Assembly (NCBI GenBank): GCA_002337545.1
Contig: DDGE01000018.1
Span: forward strand, 1-50,950
Length of the DNA: 50,950 nucleotides
Reading direction: 5' to 3'
Origin: Phycisphaerales bacterium UBA1910
GTDB lineage: Bacteria; Planctomycetota; Phycisphaerae; Phycisphaerales; UBA1924
Part shown: positions 16,801-25,069 of the stretch, in pieces
How the letters are laid out: every line of letters begins with the position of its first letter
Position numbering within the stretch: position 1 is the stretch's first letter
Made by a program: the position numbers and the translations under genes
Notes under the pieces: model-generated
What the model saw: the letters and a program-made list of their open reading frames with translations, nothing else
What the model was told of the DNA's origin: nothing
Database searches by the model: none

Positions 16801-17982
16801 GATTCATCCGAGTTCCTTATGGAGTTCGACTCCGCCGGGCTCCACAACTGGGCGAAGAACCGTTTCGGGGTCGAGCTTGATACGGGAGACCTCCGCGAAG
16901 CAGGCCCCGGCGTGCGCCGCGAAGTGCAGGACCGCCTCGAGCAGGCCGCATTCGAGAAAATTGATAACGCTGAACTCTCCGAGATTCCGCTGTTCGCCGA
17001 CCGGAACTATGGCGCTGAGCGTCTCGCGAAATGGGTCAAGACCAAGTTCACCTTTGATATCGCTGTCGAAGACATCATCAAGCATCACAAGGATGATCAA
17101 CTCGAAGTTCGCGACCTGATCATCGAGAAAGCACGCGATCTCTACTCGACCCGAGAGGCGGAGTTCCCAGTCGAGTACATCATGCAGAACACCATGCAGC
17201 GTGCGATGCAGGACCCCAGCGCGGCATTCGAAGCACTCTCGAAGTGGGCACGCAACCGTGCCGGTGTCGAACTCAACCCCGAGTCAATCAAGTCCACACC
17301 CCCCGCCAAAATGCGTACCCAGCTCATCGAGGCGATGCGTAAGCGTGTAGACAACGACGATCTCACAGATCGTGTCAATACCGCTCTGGCGACAGAATCC
17401 GATGATGAGCTCGACGAATACCTCAAGTCGCAGTTCGATGAGGGCATCACAGAACGGATGCGTTACCTTGAGGAGGACGACCGAGAGGACGCGATCCGTG
17501 CCCGTGTTGAAACACTCGCTCGCCCCGAGCTGGTTCAGTTTGAACAGATGGTCCTCATCGATACCCTCGACCAGGCATGGAAGGATCACCTCTATGAGAT
17601 GGACCAGCTGCGAGACTCGATCGGATTCCGAGCGATCGCGCAAACCGATCCCAAGATCGAGTACAAGCGCGAAGGCCAGCGGATGTTCAAGTCGATGATG
17701 AAGGAGCTCCGCGAACGCGTAACCGATATCATCTTCAAGGCCCGCATCGCTCCGCCTCAGCGTCAATCGCCAATGCAACGCCCACCGATGCAGCGTCCAC
17801 CCCAACAGGCACAGCAGCAGCGACCTCAACGACCCGCTGGGGCAGCTCAAAGCAATATCATGGGCTCTTCAATCATGGGGCCTGGGCTCTCATTTGGGCC
17901 TGCTCAGCGACCGCAGCAACCCAAGCCGGCACCGGAGAAACCTCAAAACCCGTCTCAGGATGCCGAAAATCAGGATTCCTGA
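13894..17982 (+). CDS. secA: Preprotein translocase ATPase SecA, extra-long form
   Basis: 1362 aa, against about 900 in E. coli. SecA binds preproteins and drives them through SecYEG with ATP. Motor motifs seen: Walker A MKTGEGKT (about 187-194), Walker B [20 protein letters not shown] in two parts near 295, [14 protein letters not shown], and [23 protein letters not shown] (read in parts). Two insertions explain the length: a coiled-coil-like block of about 80 residues in the first motor domain (about 345-400, [15 protein letters not shown] onward), and about 250 residues in the scaffold region (about 900-1200), repeated in character ([30 protein letters not shown]). The C-terminus is Pro/Gln rich and lacks the zinc-binding CxC...CH motif. 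Planctomycete SecA proteins are often enlarged. Confidence 0.97.
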   Translation: [1362 protein letters not shown]

Positions 17983-18074
17983 ATATGTCTGAATACCAGC
18001 AGCGGGGATCCAAACCCGTCCGCTTTTCGTATACTTGACCATCGGGACGACATACGCCGACCCAAAGGATCATC

Positions 18075-18965
18075 ATGAGCACACGCCGCACCAACTCCAT
18101 GCGACACGCATTCACACTCCTCGAGCTCCTGATCGTTGTCGCGATCATCGCAGGGCTTGCCGCGATCACCACCCTCGTCGGCTCCGCCGTCCTCGATTCG
18201 GGCAAGCGACGCGCAACCCTCGGCGTTCTCCAAACGCTCGATGAAGCCTTGGCCGCATACACCGACCAGAAGGGCGACAACCCGCCAGCGCTGGTCCTGT
18301 TGCAGACCGAACGAATGGGCTCAATGCCCGATGGTATTTCCGAAGGCGACATCGTGTACTATCCCGCCATTGATGGGCGAGGCAGGGAGAATACCTCTGA
18401 CGAACTCTATTCGCTCAACTCCATCGCACTCTTCGTGGAATCCGTTCGGACTGTCCCGCAGACGCAGGACATCATCAACTCCATCAATCCAAGATTCATT
18501 CAGAACTACTCGCCCGATGATGCCTATTTCCCCCAACTCCGAACGGTCTTTGATGCGTGGGGAAACCCGATCCGTTATGTCCACCCCAAGTTTGATGGAA
18601 TACACGAAAGAGAAGGGCGTGCCTTGGGAGATGCGGGCGAGCCTGTCAATATTGTGAATCCCAATAAACCCTATTTCGTGGCTGGCGCACTCCCGCTCGA
18701 CGCAGCGAATGTGATCCGCATGAAGTTTGTTCGCCGCAACAGACTCGTCGATGCAGACTTCGGTGATGCGGGGCTCTCAGGCAGCGAAGGCGGCATGAAT
18801 ATGGGCGGAATTTCCGACTTTGACCTCGTACCGGATTCCGACGGCGGCATCACCTCCGGCAACCGGCCGTACTTCTACTCCGCCGGCCCAGACGGCAACC
18901 CGGCAACCCTCGAAGACAATGTCTACATCAACCCGGTTCAACACGCAGATCCAGGTGTCAACTGA
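18075..18965 (+). CDS. Type II secretion/type IV pilus-like pseudopilin
   Basis: 296 aa. A prepilin N-terminus (MRHAFTLLELLIVVAIIAGLAAI) with the conserved Glu5 after the cleavage point and a hydrophobic assembly helix. The residue before the Phe is Ala instead of Gly, a common planctomycete variant still expected to be processed by PilD-like peptidase. The ATG at 18075 has AAAGGAT 5 bp upstream; a second ATG at 18099 would start directly at MRHAF. The C-terminal part (FYSAGPDGNPATLEDNVY) resembles planctomycete DUF1559/GspG-like pseudopilins. No other secretion genes lie nearby. Likely a minor pseudopilin of a type II-like system. Confidence 0.85.
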   Translation: MSTRRTNSMRHAFTLLELLIVVAIIAGLAAITTLVGSAVLDSGKRRATLGVLQTLDEALAAYTDQKGDNPPALVLLQTERMGSMPDGISEGDIVYYPAIDGRGRENTSDELYSLNSIALFVESVRTVPQTQDIINSINPRFIQNYSPDDAYFPQLRTVFDAWGNPIRYVHPKFDGIHEREGRALGDAGEPVNIVNPNKPYFVAGALPLDAANVIRMKFVRRNRLVDADFGDAGLSGSEGGMNMGGISDFDLVPDSDGGITSGNRPYFYSAGPDGNPATLEDNVYINPVQHADPGVN

Positions 18966-19041
18966 ATACACCCGAGCCGGTCGCCCTCGACAAGCTGAGA
19001 ATCATCGCATAAGATCACGCCCGGTTTCAAGCCGGTCACCA

Positions 19042-19115
19042 CGGGGTGTAGCGCAGCTTGGTAGCGCGTTTCGTTCGGGACGAAAAGGTCGGAGGTTCAA
19101 ATCCTCTCACCCCGA
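19042..19115 (+). tRNA. tRNA-Pro (anticodon CGG)
   Basis: A complete cloverleaf: acceptor CGGGGTG pairs with CACCCCG, the D-arm GCGC-AGCTTGGTA-GCGC, anticodon loop TTCGGGA (CGG) on a TTTCG/CGAAA stem, and T-arm GGAGG-TTCAAAT-CCTCT. Discriminator base A at 19115; CCA is not encoded. The 3' half (19102-19115) doubles as the attachment core of the element to the right, and the recombinase gene stop codon lies inside the T-loop on the other strand. Confidence 0.97.
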
Positions 19116-20587
19116 CTTTTCGAGAGATCAAGCCCTTCGGCGAGCACGTCGAAGGGCTTTCTCATTGTGGGAACAAGGTTTACGCCGTCGAGGCGGCAGT
19201 TCAAACAGACGATTTCCAGCAGTCGTCGCTTGGTGGCGTAATCCGCCCCAACCCACTTGTCTTGCAGGGTTTGCGAGAGTTCAAACGCTTTGCTCGCCAG
19301 ATCGGCGGTTTCGTCGTGCGAGCGATCGGCAACGTCCAGTTGCAGCTTGATCGAGGCAAGGCGTTCGCGGAGTTCTGTGTGCTTGCGGGCGAACGTGTCC
19401 TGATCGACTTCCTCGGCGAGCCGGAGGTTGAGAAGGCGGTCCTGCTGCTCGACGAGCAACGAGGACTGTCGCTGCAGTTCTGAGCGCTGCGCTCGGGCCT
19501 CGGCCTGCTCGTCGCGAGTCTGGGACGCCAAGACAACCCGGAACCACTCGCGAACCGATTCGTCCTTCAGGCGGATGGAGTCGAAGATCGCCATGAGCTG
19601 GCGGTTGAGTTCTTTCTCTGGCAGGCGAACCCGCGGGTGCCCCTCGGCCGTGTACCGGCTGCACCGGTAGTAGACGTAACGGCGCTCGCCGGACTTGGTC
19701 TTCTTCGTGATCTGCTCGCCCGTGACGATCTTGCCGCAGTGGCCGCACGTCATGAACCCGCCCGCGAAGGTCATCTCGTGTGCGTGGTAGACCGTGCCTC
19801 CGAGCAGTGCCTGGACACGGTCCCAGGTTGCCCGGTCTACGAGCGGCTCCTGCTTGCCGGGATACCAGTTGCCCTTGAACGGGACCTCGCCCAGATACGA
19901 ACGGTCCAAGAGAATGTGGTGCAGCTTGCTCCGCGTGAAGCGCGGGGCTTCGGGTCGGTACACGACGTTCTCTGCATGGAGGCGATCGCGGAGCGCATCG
20001 ATGGTCAGGGGCTCGTAGGCGTACAGCTTGAAGATCCGCTTGATGGTCGCCGCAGCAGCGGAGTCGGTTACAGTGACACAGCGTCCGTCCTTGCGGACGT
20101 TCTTGTACCCGTAGGGCGCTTTGCCGACGAACCAGCCCTCCTGAACGCGACGGGCCAGGCCCTCCTTGACATCGAGCGACTGCTGCTCGGTGTAGAAGCT
20201 CGCCATATTAGCGAGCGTCCGTCGCATCATGCGACCGGCGGGGTTCGAGTCCGTCGGCTGCGAGACGGAGATGAACGGGAGCGCGTACTCGCTCTCCAGG
20301 CGTTCGAGTTCAACGTAGTCGAACAGATTGCGTGCCGCGCGGTCAACCTTGTAGAACAGCAGCCCGTCGAGTTCGACGGCGTACTTCTTTGCATATGCGA
20401 TCAGTTCGCGGAACGCTTTGCGTTCGTCTGTCTTGCTCGCGGTCTCAGCGATGCTAAAGAACTGCACGATCTCGCCGCCGGTTGATTCGGCGTACCGCTT
20501 GAGTGCGTCTTCCTGAACCGCGAGCGAGAATCCTTCCCGCTCCTGCTCCCGGCTGCTGACCCGGGCCAACGCAACGTACCGTTTCAT
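19097..20587 (-). CDS. Large serine recombinase (integrase of the element)
   Basis: 496 aa. N-terminal resolvase domain (about 1-150) with catalytic Ser in LARVSSREQ (S11) and Arg residues in [10 protein letters not shown]; recombinase domain from about 170 ([33 protein letters not shown]); a zinc ribbon CGHCGKIV...YYRC near 290-320; and a C-terminal coiled coil (about 360-420). Large serine recombinases integrate and excise DNA between short att sites. The final codons (SRGERI, stop at 19097-19099) are read from the 3' end of tRNA-Pro, so the integration event set the C-terminus. The start has GGAGGTGA upstream, which also holds the stop of the small gene before it, implying translational coupling. 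Confidence 0.95.
   Translation of the reverse strand: MKRYVALARVSSREQEREGFSLAVQEDALKRYAESTGGEIVQFFSIAETASKTDERKAFRELIAYAKKYAVELDGLLFYKVDRAARNLFDYVELERLESEYALPFISVSQPTDSNPAGRMMRRTLANMASFYTEQQSLDVKEGLARRVQEGWFVGKAPYGYKNVRKDGRCVTVTDSAAAATIKRIFKLYAYEPLTIDALRDRLHAENVVYRPEAPRFTRSKLHHILLDRSYLGEVPFKGNWYPGKQEPLVDRATWDRVQALLGGTVYHAHEMTFAGGFMTCGHCGKIVTGEQITKKTKSGERRYVYYRCSRYTAEGHPRVRLPEKELNRQLMAIFDSIRLKDESVREWFRVVLASQTRDEQAEARAQRSELQRQSSLLVEQQDRLLNLRLAEEVDQDTFARKHTELRERLASIKLQLDVADRSHDETADLASKAFELSQTLQDKWVGADYATKRRLLEIVCLNCRLDGVNLVPTMRKPFDVLAEGLDLSKSRGERI
19102..19115 (+). repeat. attL core within tRNA-Pro
   Basis: TCCTCTCACCCCGA, the end of the tRNA T-arm and acceptor strand. It is identical to 49969-49982; the inner copies differ at one base (G for the second C run position). 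Confidence 0.78.
19130..19159 (+). terminator. Hairpin after tRNA-Pro, inside the recombinase 3' coding end
   Basis: Perfect 10-bp stem AAGCCCTTCG / CGAAGGGCTT (19130-19139 with 19150-19159), followed by TCTC. It can end tRNA-Pro transcription, yet on the minus strand it encodes the recombinase residues [10 protein letters not shown]. After integration the element therefore supplies the tRNA with a terminator. Confidence 0.7.
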
Positions 20588-20590
20588 GGT

Positions 20591-20806
20591 TCACCTCCGT
20601 GTCAGCGTGTCGAGCAGGCCGCTCGCATTACGGAGGATTGTAATCGCATCTTCAGGCGTAAGAGGCGTGTCGTAGTACGGTTGCCAGATTTTCTGCGTCA
20701 GCTCCACGAGTTCGGGCGTGATCCAGGCGGGCGTGCCAGATGGCAGCGCTTCGGCCGGTGCGGTTGCACACCGCCTTTCACTGGATTGAACGCCCTCTTC
20801 CTGCAC
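20591..20806 (-). CDS. Small protein coupled to the serine recombinase
   Basis: 71 aa, GTG start with GGAGACC upstream. The core PAWITPELVELTQKIWQPYY and PLTPEDAITILRNASGLLD forms two probable helices. Its TGA stop lies within the recombinase ribosome site, 3 bp before that ATG. I recall similar short proteins in front of planctomycete serine recombinases, so a role such as a directionality factor or accessory subunit is possible but unproven. Confidence 0.7.
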   Translation of the reverse strand: MQEEGVQSSERRCATAPAEALPSGTPAWITPELVELTQKIWQPYYDTPLTPEDAITILRNASGLLDTLTRR

Positions 20807-20831
20807 AACAGCGGTCTCCGTCGCTAGTGGG

Positions 20832-21548
20832 TTACGACGCCTGGGGCTGAGGCACCCGCTTGCGCAGGCGCTGATAGGCGCCGGTGATCTGTGTGAAGTG
20901 ACGCTCGGCGAGCTTCACAACATCCGGTTCGACGCCGACAAGCCGATCCGGGTGATACTTGCGGCAGGCCGATCTGTACGCGCTCTGGAGCTGCTCCCAA
21001 GAGAAGCTGCTTGTCAGGCCGAGCAGCGTGAGATCGTTGTCGTGTGAAGTATCGCGGCGTGGAGATGGAGGCGGCTCGCTACGGGGTGTCTCCATGCCCC
21101 GGTTGAGGAACTCGACTGCACCGACAAGCTCCATCTCTGCATGTTCAGCGAAGAAGTCCGCAACCGACACGTCGAACTTCGTGCTCGGCCAGCCGGACAT
21201 GGACATGCTGACCACCGCGACGCCTTTGTGCTTCGAGAAGCCGACACCCAAGAGAACAGGGATCTCTGCCCATTGCACATCCCGTTGGCAAGGCAGGCGC
21301 GAGATACTCAAGTCCCCCCGCCGGTAGAACTGCATTCCCCCTCGCCTGTTGTGCAGGCTGAACCCGCGGACGAGCAGGTAGTCACCGATCGAAGTGCAGA
21401 CCGACGGCAGCGGGCGCTTCACGGTGATGGAGCCGGTCCAGCGCAGTTCAGTCGTTGTGCCGGCCCTCTTCTTGCGATCCTTGTCCTGCATGTGTTTGCA
21501 GGCGGCGCGGAGTGCCACTCCGGCAACGATGAATGGGAGATGGTACAT
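20832..21548 (-). CDS. J-domain (DnaJ-like) protein
   Basis: 238 aa. The C-terminal about 65 residues are a J domain: LTLLGLTSSFSWEQLQSAYR, then RKYHPDRLVG with the invariant HPD, then AERHFTQITGAYQRLRKR. This part should stimulate an Hsp70 ATPase. The N-terminal 150 residues are of unknown type, with a hydrophobic start (MYHLPFIVAGVALRAACKHM) and no zinc-finger or Gly/Phe region. Ribosome site AAGGAG at good spacing. It lies in the minus-strand row of element genes between the recombinase and the transfer genes. Plasmid-borne J-domain proteins can help replication or partition proteins; that is inference here. Confidence 0.82.
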   Translation of the reverse strand: MYHLPFIVAGVALRAACKHMQDKDRKKRAGTTTELRWTGSITVKRPLPSVCTSIGDYLLVRGFSLHNRRGGMQFYRRGDLSISRLPCQRDVQWAEIPVLLGVGFSKHKGVAVVSMSMSGWPSTKFDVSVADFFAEHAEMELVGAVEFLNRGMETPRSEPPPSPRRDTSHDNDLTLLGLTSSFSWEQLQSAYRSACRKYHPDRLVGVEPDVVKLAERHFTQITGAYQRLRKRVPQPQAS

Positions 21549-21578
21549 GGGATGCTCCTTGTGGCATTTGCGAGTGAG

Positions 21579-21881
21579 TCAGTCGCGGTCAATCTCTGGT
21601 TCGGGTGAAATGTCCGGCTCGGGTGATTCGCGCTCCTGCGCTTGTTCCAGGTGTGTTTGGAGTTGTGACGGCTCGGCGTTGTCCTTGGTCGGTGTTGTCT
21701 GGTTGTCGGCGCGGAGACCGTCAGCGACCTGTCCGGGGGTGCGCGTGCCGATCATGCCGTACTCGGGGTGCTGGGCGGCTGTGCCACCGGGATAGAGAGC
21801 AGCACCAAGCTCGTGAAGTCCTTGGCGAAAGTAGGCGTCGAGGACTTCCTTGCTGCGGCTTAGGTTCTCTCGTGGGTTCAT
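21579..21881 (-). CDS. Small hypothetical protein of the element
   Basis: 100 aa, ATG with AAGGAG 8 bp upstream. The first 50 residues are ordered (SKEVLDAYFRQGLHELGAALYPGG and PEYGMIGTRTPGQVADGL, read separately); the rest is acidic, Gln/Glu/Pro rich and probably disordered. It is in line with the transfer genes. I do not recognise it. Confidence 0.65.
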   Translation of the reverse strand: MNPRENLSRSKEVLDAYFRQGLHELGAALYPGGTAAQHPEYGMIGTRTPGQVADGLRADNQTTPTKDNAEPSQLQTHLEQAQERESPEPDISPEPEIDRD

Positions 21882-21929
21882 GGGGATCTCCTTGTGTGGT
21901 GAATGAATCTGACTCGCTAGACGGGTGCG

Positions 21930-22517
21930 CTAACGGTCCTGCAAATCGCGGAATCTCGCGGCCTGGTCCTGCTGCTCAAGCCAGGCGTCGTGCATGGATA
22001 GAGTCCGGTTCCGTTGCACGCTCTCGATCACGCCCGCAACCACTCCGAGCGAGATGCCGGAGACAATGAGGTAGCTGCCAAGCGGCGCGCTGAGCGGGAG
22101 CAGGCAGAGCCCTATGAGCATGACGAGCGCGGGCTCTGTGTTTGCCTTGAGCTTGTGCTCATGGGTGTTCTTGAGAATGCGAGCTAAGCGAGGCCATCCG
22201 TTGTATCTCGTATGAACCAGGTCACCTCTGGCGACCATGGCGATGCTCTCGATCCGGGCGCGGAGCTGCATCACGATGAGGAGAACCCAGAAGATGAAGA
22301 TGGGTGTGAAGTCTTCCTCCGGCCAGAAAAGCATCCACATCGGGACGGAGAGGAATCCCAGGAACGCGGGCACACCGAAGTAGCGCCTGCCGAACCGGGT
22401 TCGGAGGAAGACCTCGACCGGCGCGGCCATGACCTGTGCTGCAAGCACAAGAATCGATGCGGCCTTTTGGGCGTCCTCGATCGGTGTCCAGCCGTTTGGA
22501 TCGGATTGCTCACGCAC
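21930..22517 (-). CDS. Multi-pass membrane protein next to the coupling ATPase
   Basis: 195 aa, GTG start with AGGAG upstream, overlapping the coupling-protein gene by 8 bp. Four likely membrane segments: FGVPAFLGFLSVPMWMLF, IFIFWVLLIVMQL, ALVMLIGLCLLPLSA and YLIVSGISLGVVAGVI. The soluble TraG-like ATPase encoded upstream has no N-terminal membrane anchor, so this protein may supply its membrane domain. That split is inferred from adjacency; there is no recognised family. Confidence 0.75.
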   Translation of the reverse strand: MREQSDPNGWTPIEDAQKAASILVLAAQVMAAPVEVFLRTRFGRRYFGVPAFLGFLSVPMWMLFWPEEDFTPIFIFWVLLIVMQLRARIESIAMVARGDLVHTRYNGWPRLARILKNTHEHKLKANTEPALVMLIGLCLLPLSAPLGSYLIVSGISLGVVAGVIESVQRNRTLSMHDAWLEQQDQAARFRDLQDR

Positions 22518-23985
22518 GGCGAGGCTCCTGTGGGATACGGGCCTTCAGCCAGGTCCGGCCGTTCGGGAAACACCTGCCGCCCTGGTAGACGACGGCCTCT
22601 GTGACGCAATGCGGAAGCCCCCCCTTGGCGAGGCTGTTCAGGTCAGAAGCCTGTAGCTCGTAGTCCCAGGTTTCGCTGAATCCCGATGACGCCCCCTGAT
22701 CATTTCCGAAGATCGGGGCGAGCCAGTTCTCATCGCGGCTCTGGTTGCCGTTCATCATCACTTGCCTTGAACGACCGATGAGCTGCTGCATGTACTCAAC
22801 CGTGCGGATATCGGTCTGCTGGTGGCAGATGCGACTCTGGAGGTTGGTGAGTAGCGCGTGGACCTTCGGCTCGGACTGCGGGCCGAGCGCATCGATCAGG
22901 CCGGATACCGATTGGGTGGCATAGCAAACGGCGGTCCGCGTGCTCCGTGAGATCGCCTGGAAGCGGTGGTCCTCTTCGACCAGCAGCATTTGCGCCTCGT
23001 CACAGACGATGAACGTCGGGCGATTGTTCCTGGTCGTGTCGCGTCGTGCGTGCGCCCGCTGCCACATGAATTTCAGGACCACCTGAATCAACTGACCCAC
23101 GTCGCGGTACACGAGCACCGGGAAGTCTGCGATCATGATCTTGCCGTCGTACATCATCGATGGACTGACGTTCGGCGCTGGCGACGACAGCATGTCGCGG
23201 GCAGCACCACGGCTGAGCATATCTGTCGTCGAGGTCAGCGTGGACTGCACGACGCTGCGCGTGCGAGTGGACAGGGCGGGCCATTCGTGGAGGAAGTACG
23301 ACAGTGCGAGATCAAAGTCAGCTCTTTGTGACTCGTTCTTGTCCGCCTCGTCGGCCTGTTCGAGGCATTCTCCGCAGTAGGTTCTTTTCCACTCGCCGCT
23401 CTGGATGCGTTCGAGCGATTGCGGGGCAGAGACGATGAGCCTGTGAAGGTTGGGGATGGTGACCGGCTCGCCGGAGAGCACGAGCACGAGCAGGGCGTTG
23501 CGGCAGAGCCGCATCGCCTCTAGGCGGAAGTACCGTTCGTTGTCGCCGCCAGCAGATCCTGACGATCCACTCTCGCCAAGGTCGGTGACCGTCATGATGA
23601 GAGCCGTCAGGTTCTCCACGAGACCAACAGCGCCGTCGCTGCGTGCCATCTCGTCGGCGATGAAGTTGAACCGGAGCAGGTGGTCGGGCGAGAAGACCAT
23701 CAAGTCGGACAGTCGCCCGGTATCGCGCACATACTCGGTGTATGTCTGACGGTCCTCGGGCTTGACGGTCAGGAAGAGACCGCCGTATCCGGCGCGGAGC
23801 ATGGCGCGGCAAATCGCCGCCATAGACCCAGAAGTCTTGCCCGACCCGGTCGAGCCGAAGACCATCGTGCCCATGAAGGAATCACCAACGGACCACGGTG
23901 AACCCGCCGCCCAATGCAGCAGGGGCGCGTTGAGATCCCAGCGGTCGGTCGCGGGTTTCCGCTTTCGCGGCGAAAGGAGGCGCAT
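22510..23985 (-). CDS. Type IV secretion coupling ATPase (TraG/TraD/VirD4-like)
   Basis: 491 aa. Conjugative coupling proteins bind the relaxosome and pump DNA. Walker A is GSTGSGKT at about 44-51; Walker B FIVCDEAQMLL is near residue 325; an RSTRTAVCYATQSVSGLID segment follows, like the sensor region of the family. It lacks the usual N-terminal transmembrane hairpin, and the next gene is a small membrane protein that may replace it. The start codon overlaps the stop of the ParB-like gene (TGATG). It is shorter than TraD of F (about 700). With the MobF relaxase it makes a mobilization set. No VirB genes are in the window. Confidence 0.88.
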   Translation of the reverse strand: MRLLSPRKRKPATDRWDLNAPLLHWAAGSPWSVGDSFMGTMVFGSTGSGKTSGSMAAICRAMLRAGYGGLFLTVKPEDRQTYTEYVRDTGRLSDLMVFSPDHLLRFNFIADEMARSDGAVGLVENLTALIMTVTDLGESGSSGSAGGDNERYFRLEAMRLCRNALLVLVLSGEPVTIPNLHRLIVSAPQSLERIQSGEWKRTYCGECLEQADEADKNESQRADFDLALSYFLHEWPALSTRTRSVVQSTLTSTTDMLSRGAARDMLSSPAPNVSPSMMYDGKIMIADFPVLVYRDVGQLIQVVLKFMWQRAHARRDTTRNNRPTFIVCDEAQMLLVEEDHRFQAISRSTRTAVCYATQSVSGLIDALGPQSEPKVHALLTNLQSRICHQQTDIRTVEYMQQLIGRSRQVMMNGNQSRDENWLAPIFGNDQGASSGFSETWDYELQASDLNSLAKGGLPHCVTEAVVYQGGRCFPNGRTWLKARIPQEPRRA

Positions 23986-24797
23986 CAGGAGTTCCTCCCG
24001 GCTTTGGACTGGTCACGCAAAGCACTCGTGAACGTCTGCAGCGTGAGCCCTTGTGTTTTCGCTTTTCGTGCCTTGGAAGTGAGCTGTTCGAGCCACTCGA
24101 CCACCGTGTCAAGGGTGAGCTCGTTGCCAACAAACATCACGGTCTTTCCGGGACCCAGTGTGGCGGTGACGCGGGCGCCGCGCTGGGTTTCCTGTTGGCG
24201 ACGGACACGCTTCAGCTTTCGGGTGAGCGCCTCGCGGGTCAGACGGTTGCCGAGCACCTCGTCGGCGAGCTGTTGTTGCTCCGTCTCGTCTTCAACGCCG
24301 GAGAGCAGATAGCCGATGTCCGGCGGGATCGCACCCGAAGCGACATGGGCCTTCAGCGAGTCAGGGAGGCGAAGCAGCCCAAGGGCCTTGGAGACGGTGG
24401 CCGGCGACAAACCAAGGAGCTTGCTCACGGCATCGGCCGTCAGCTTGGCCTCGTCCATCAAGGCTCGGATGCCAAAGGCCCGCTCAATAGGGTTGAAGTC
24501 CTGCCGCTGGAGGTTGCTCACCATGAGGCGTGCAAGTCGGTCAGCTTCTGCGAGTTCGCCGGGCAGAACAAGAACCTGTGCTTCGGTCCGGCCGAGGGAC
24601 TTCAACGCTCGCAATCGGCGTTCTCCATCGATCAGGCGAACGCCTTTCTTTGTGCGAACGCAGAGGAGCGGCTGCTGCAAACCGGTCTGTTCGATGCTCT
24701 GTGCGAGCTTCTTGATGCCCCCCTCATCGAATGTGGTGCGGGGTTGTGGACCAGCTTCGATAGACTCGATGGGAACGATGATGAGTTCCGGGTTCAT
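23985..24797 (-). CDS. ParB/RepB/Spo0J-family protein
   Basis: 270 aa, starting at 24797: the frame is open upstream, but this ATG has GAGGTGAAG before it and opens the ParB domain. IIVPIESIEAGPQPRTTFDE then GERRLRALKSLGRTEAQV form the CTP-binding nuclease-like domain, NLQRQDFNPIERAFGIRAL the arginine-patch helix, and TADAVSKLLGLSPATVSKAL a helix-turn-helix. In mobile elements such proteins serve plasmid partition or repress transfer operons (KorB type). No ParA lies next to it; the ParA gene is about 9 kb away with a different small partner. It may therefore act as the regulator of this operon. Confidence 0.88.
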   Translation of the reverse strand: MNPELIIVPIESIEAGPQPRTTFDEGGIKKLAQSIEQTGLQQPLLCVRTKKGVRLIDGERRLRALKSLGRTEAQVLVLPGELAEADRLARLMVSNLQRQDFNPIERAFGIRALMDEAKLTADAVSKLLGLSPATVSKALGLLRLPDSLKAHVASGAIPPDIGYLLSGVEDETEQQQLADEVLGNRLTREALTRKLKRVRRQQETQRGARVTATLGPGKTVMFVGNELTLDTVVEWLEQLTSKARKAKTQGLTLQTFTSALRDQSKAGRNS

Positions 24798-25069
24798 CTC
24801 TTCACCTCGTCCCTGATCACATCCTGTGTTGCAGCCTGGGCGGCAGGGTCGTGTGGCAGGATGGGGCTGCACCAGACCCGAATGAGCAGCATCAGAGCGA
24901 CGAAGTCGTCCATCAGTCCGAGTACCGGGATGAACTCCGGGATCAGATCGATCGGGAAGACGAGGTAGAACATCAGCAGGCCGGTCAGCTTGAGTTTGCG
25001 CCCGATCGTGAACCCGATCTCGCACTGGTCGAACAGGCGGCGGACTGGCGCGGGAAGTGGCATGGTCAT
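24794..25069 (-). CDS. DUF1232 (YkvA-like) membrane protein
   Basis: 91 aa, start at 25069 with TGGAG upstream; a longer frame to 25120 has no ribosome site. The signature YLVFPIDLIPEFIPVLGLMDDFVAL (read in parts) defines DUF1232, a two-helix membrane domain. It overlaps the ParB-like start in an ATGA and is the first gene after the promoter at 25307-25342. The domain is widespread and its function unknown; it is often found on chromosomes, and here it is part of a mobile-element operon. Confidence 0.85.
   Translation of the reverse strand: MTMPLPAPVRRLFDQCEIGFTIGRKLKLTGLLMFYLVFPIDLIPEFIPVLGLMDDFVALMLLIRVWCSPILPHDPAAQAATQDVIRDEVKR

Noticed and set aside
19637..20485. 282-aa open frame antisense to the serine recombinase.
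   Set aside because: The recombinase on the other strand has clear catalytic and zinc motifs; this frame has none.
22510..23985. VirB-type mating-pair operon around the coupling ATPase.
   Set aside because: Neighbouring genes are a small membrane protein, a J-domain protein, a ParB-like and a DUF1232 protein; none looks like VirB4, VirB6, VirB9 or VirB10.
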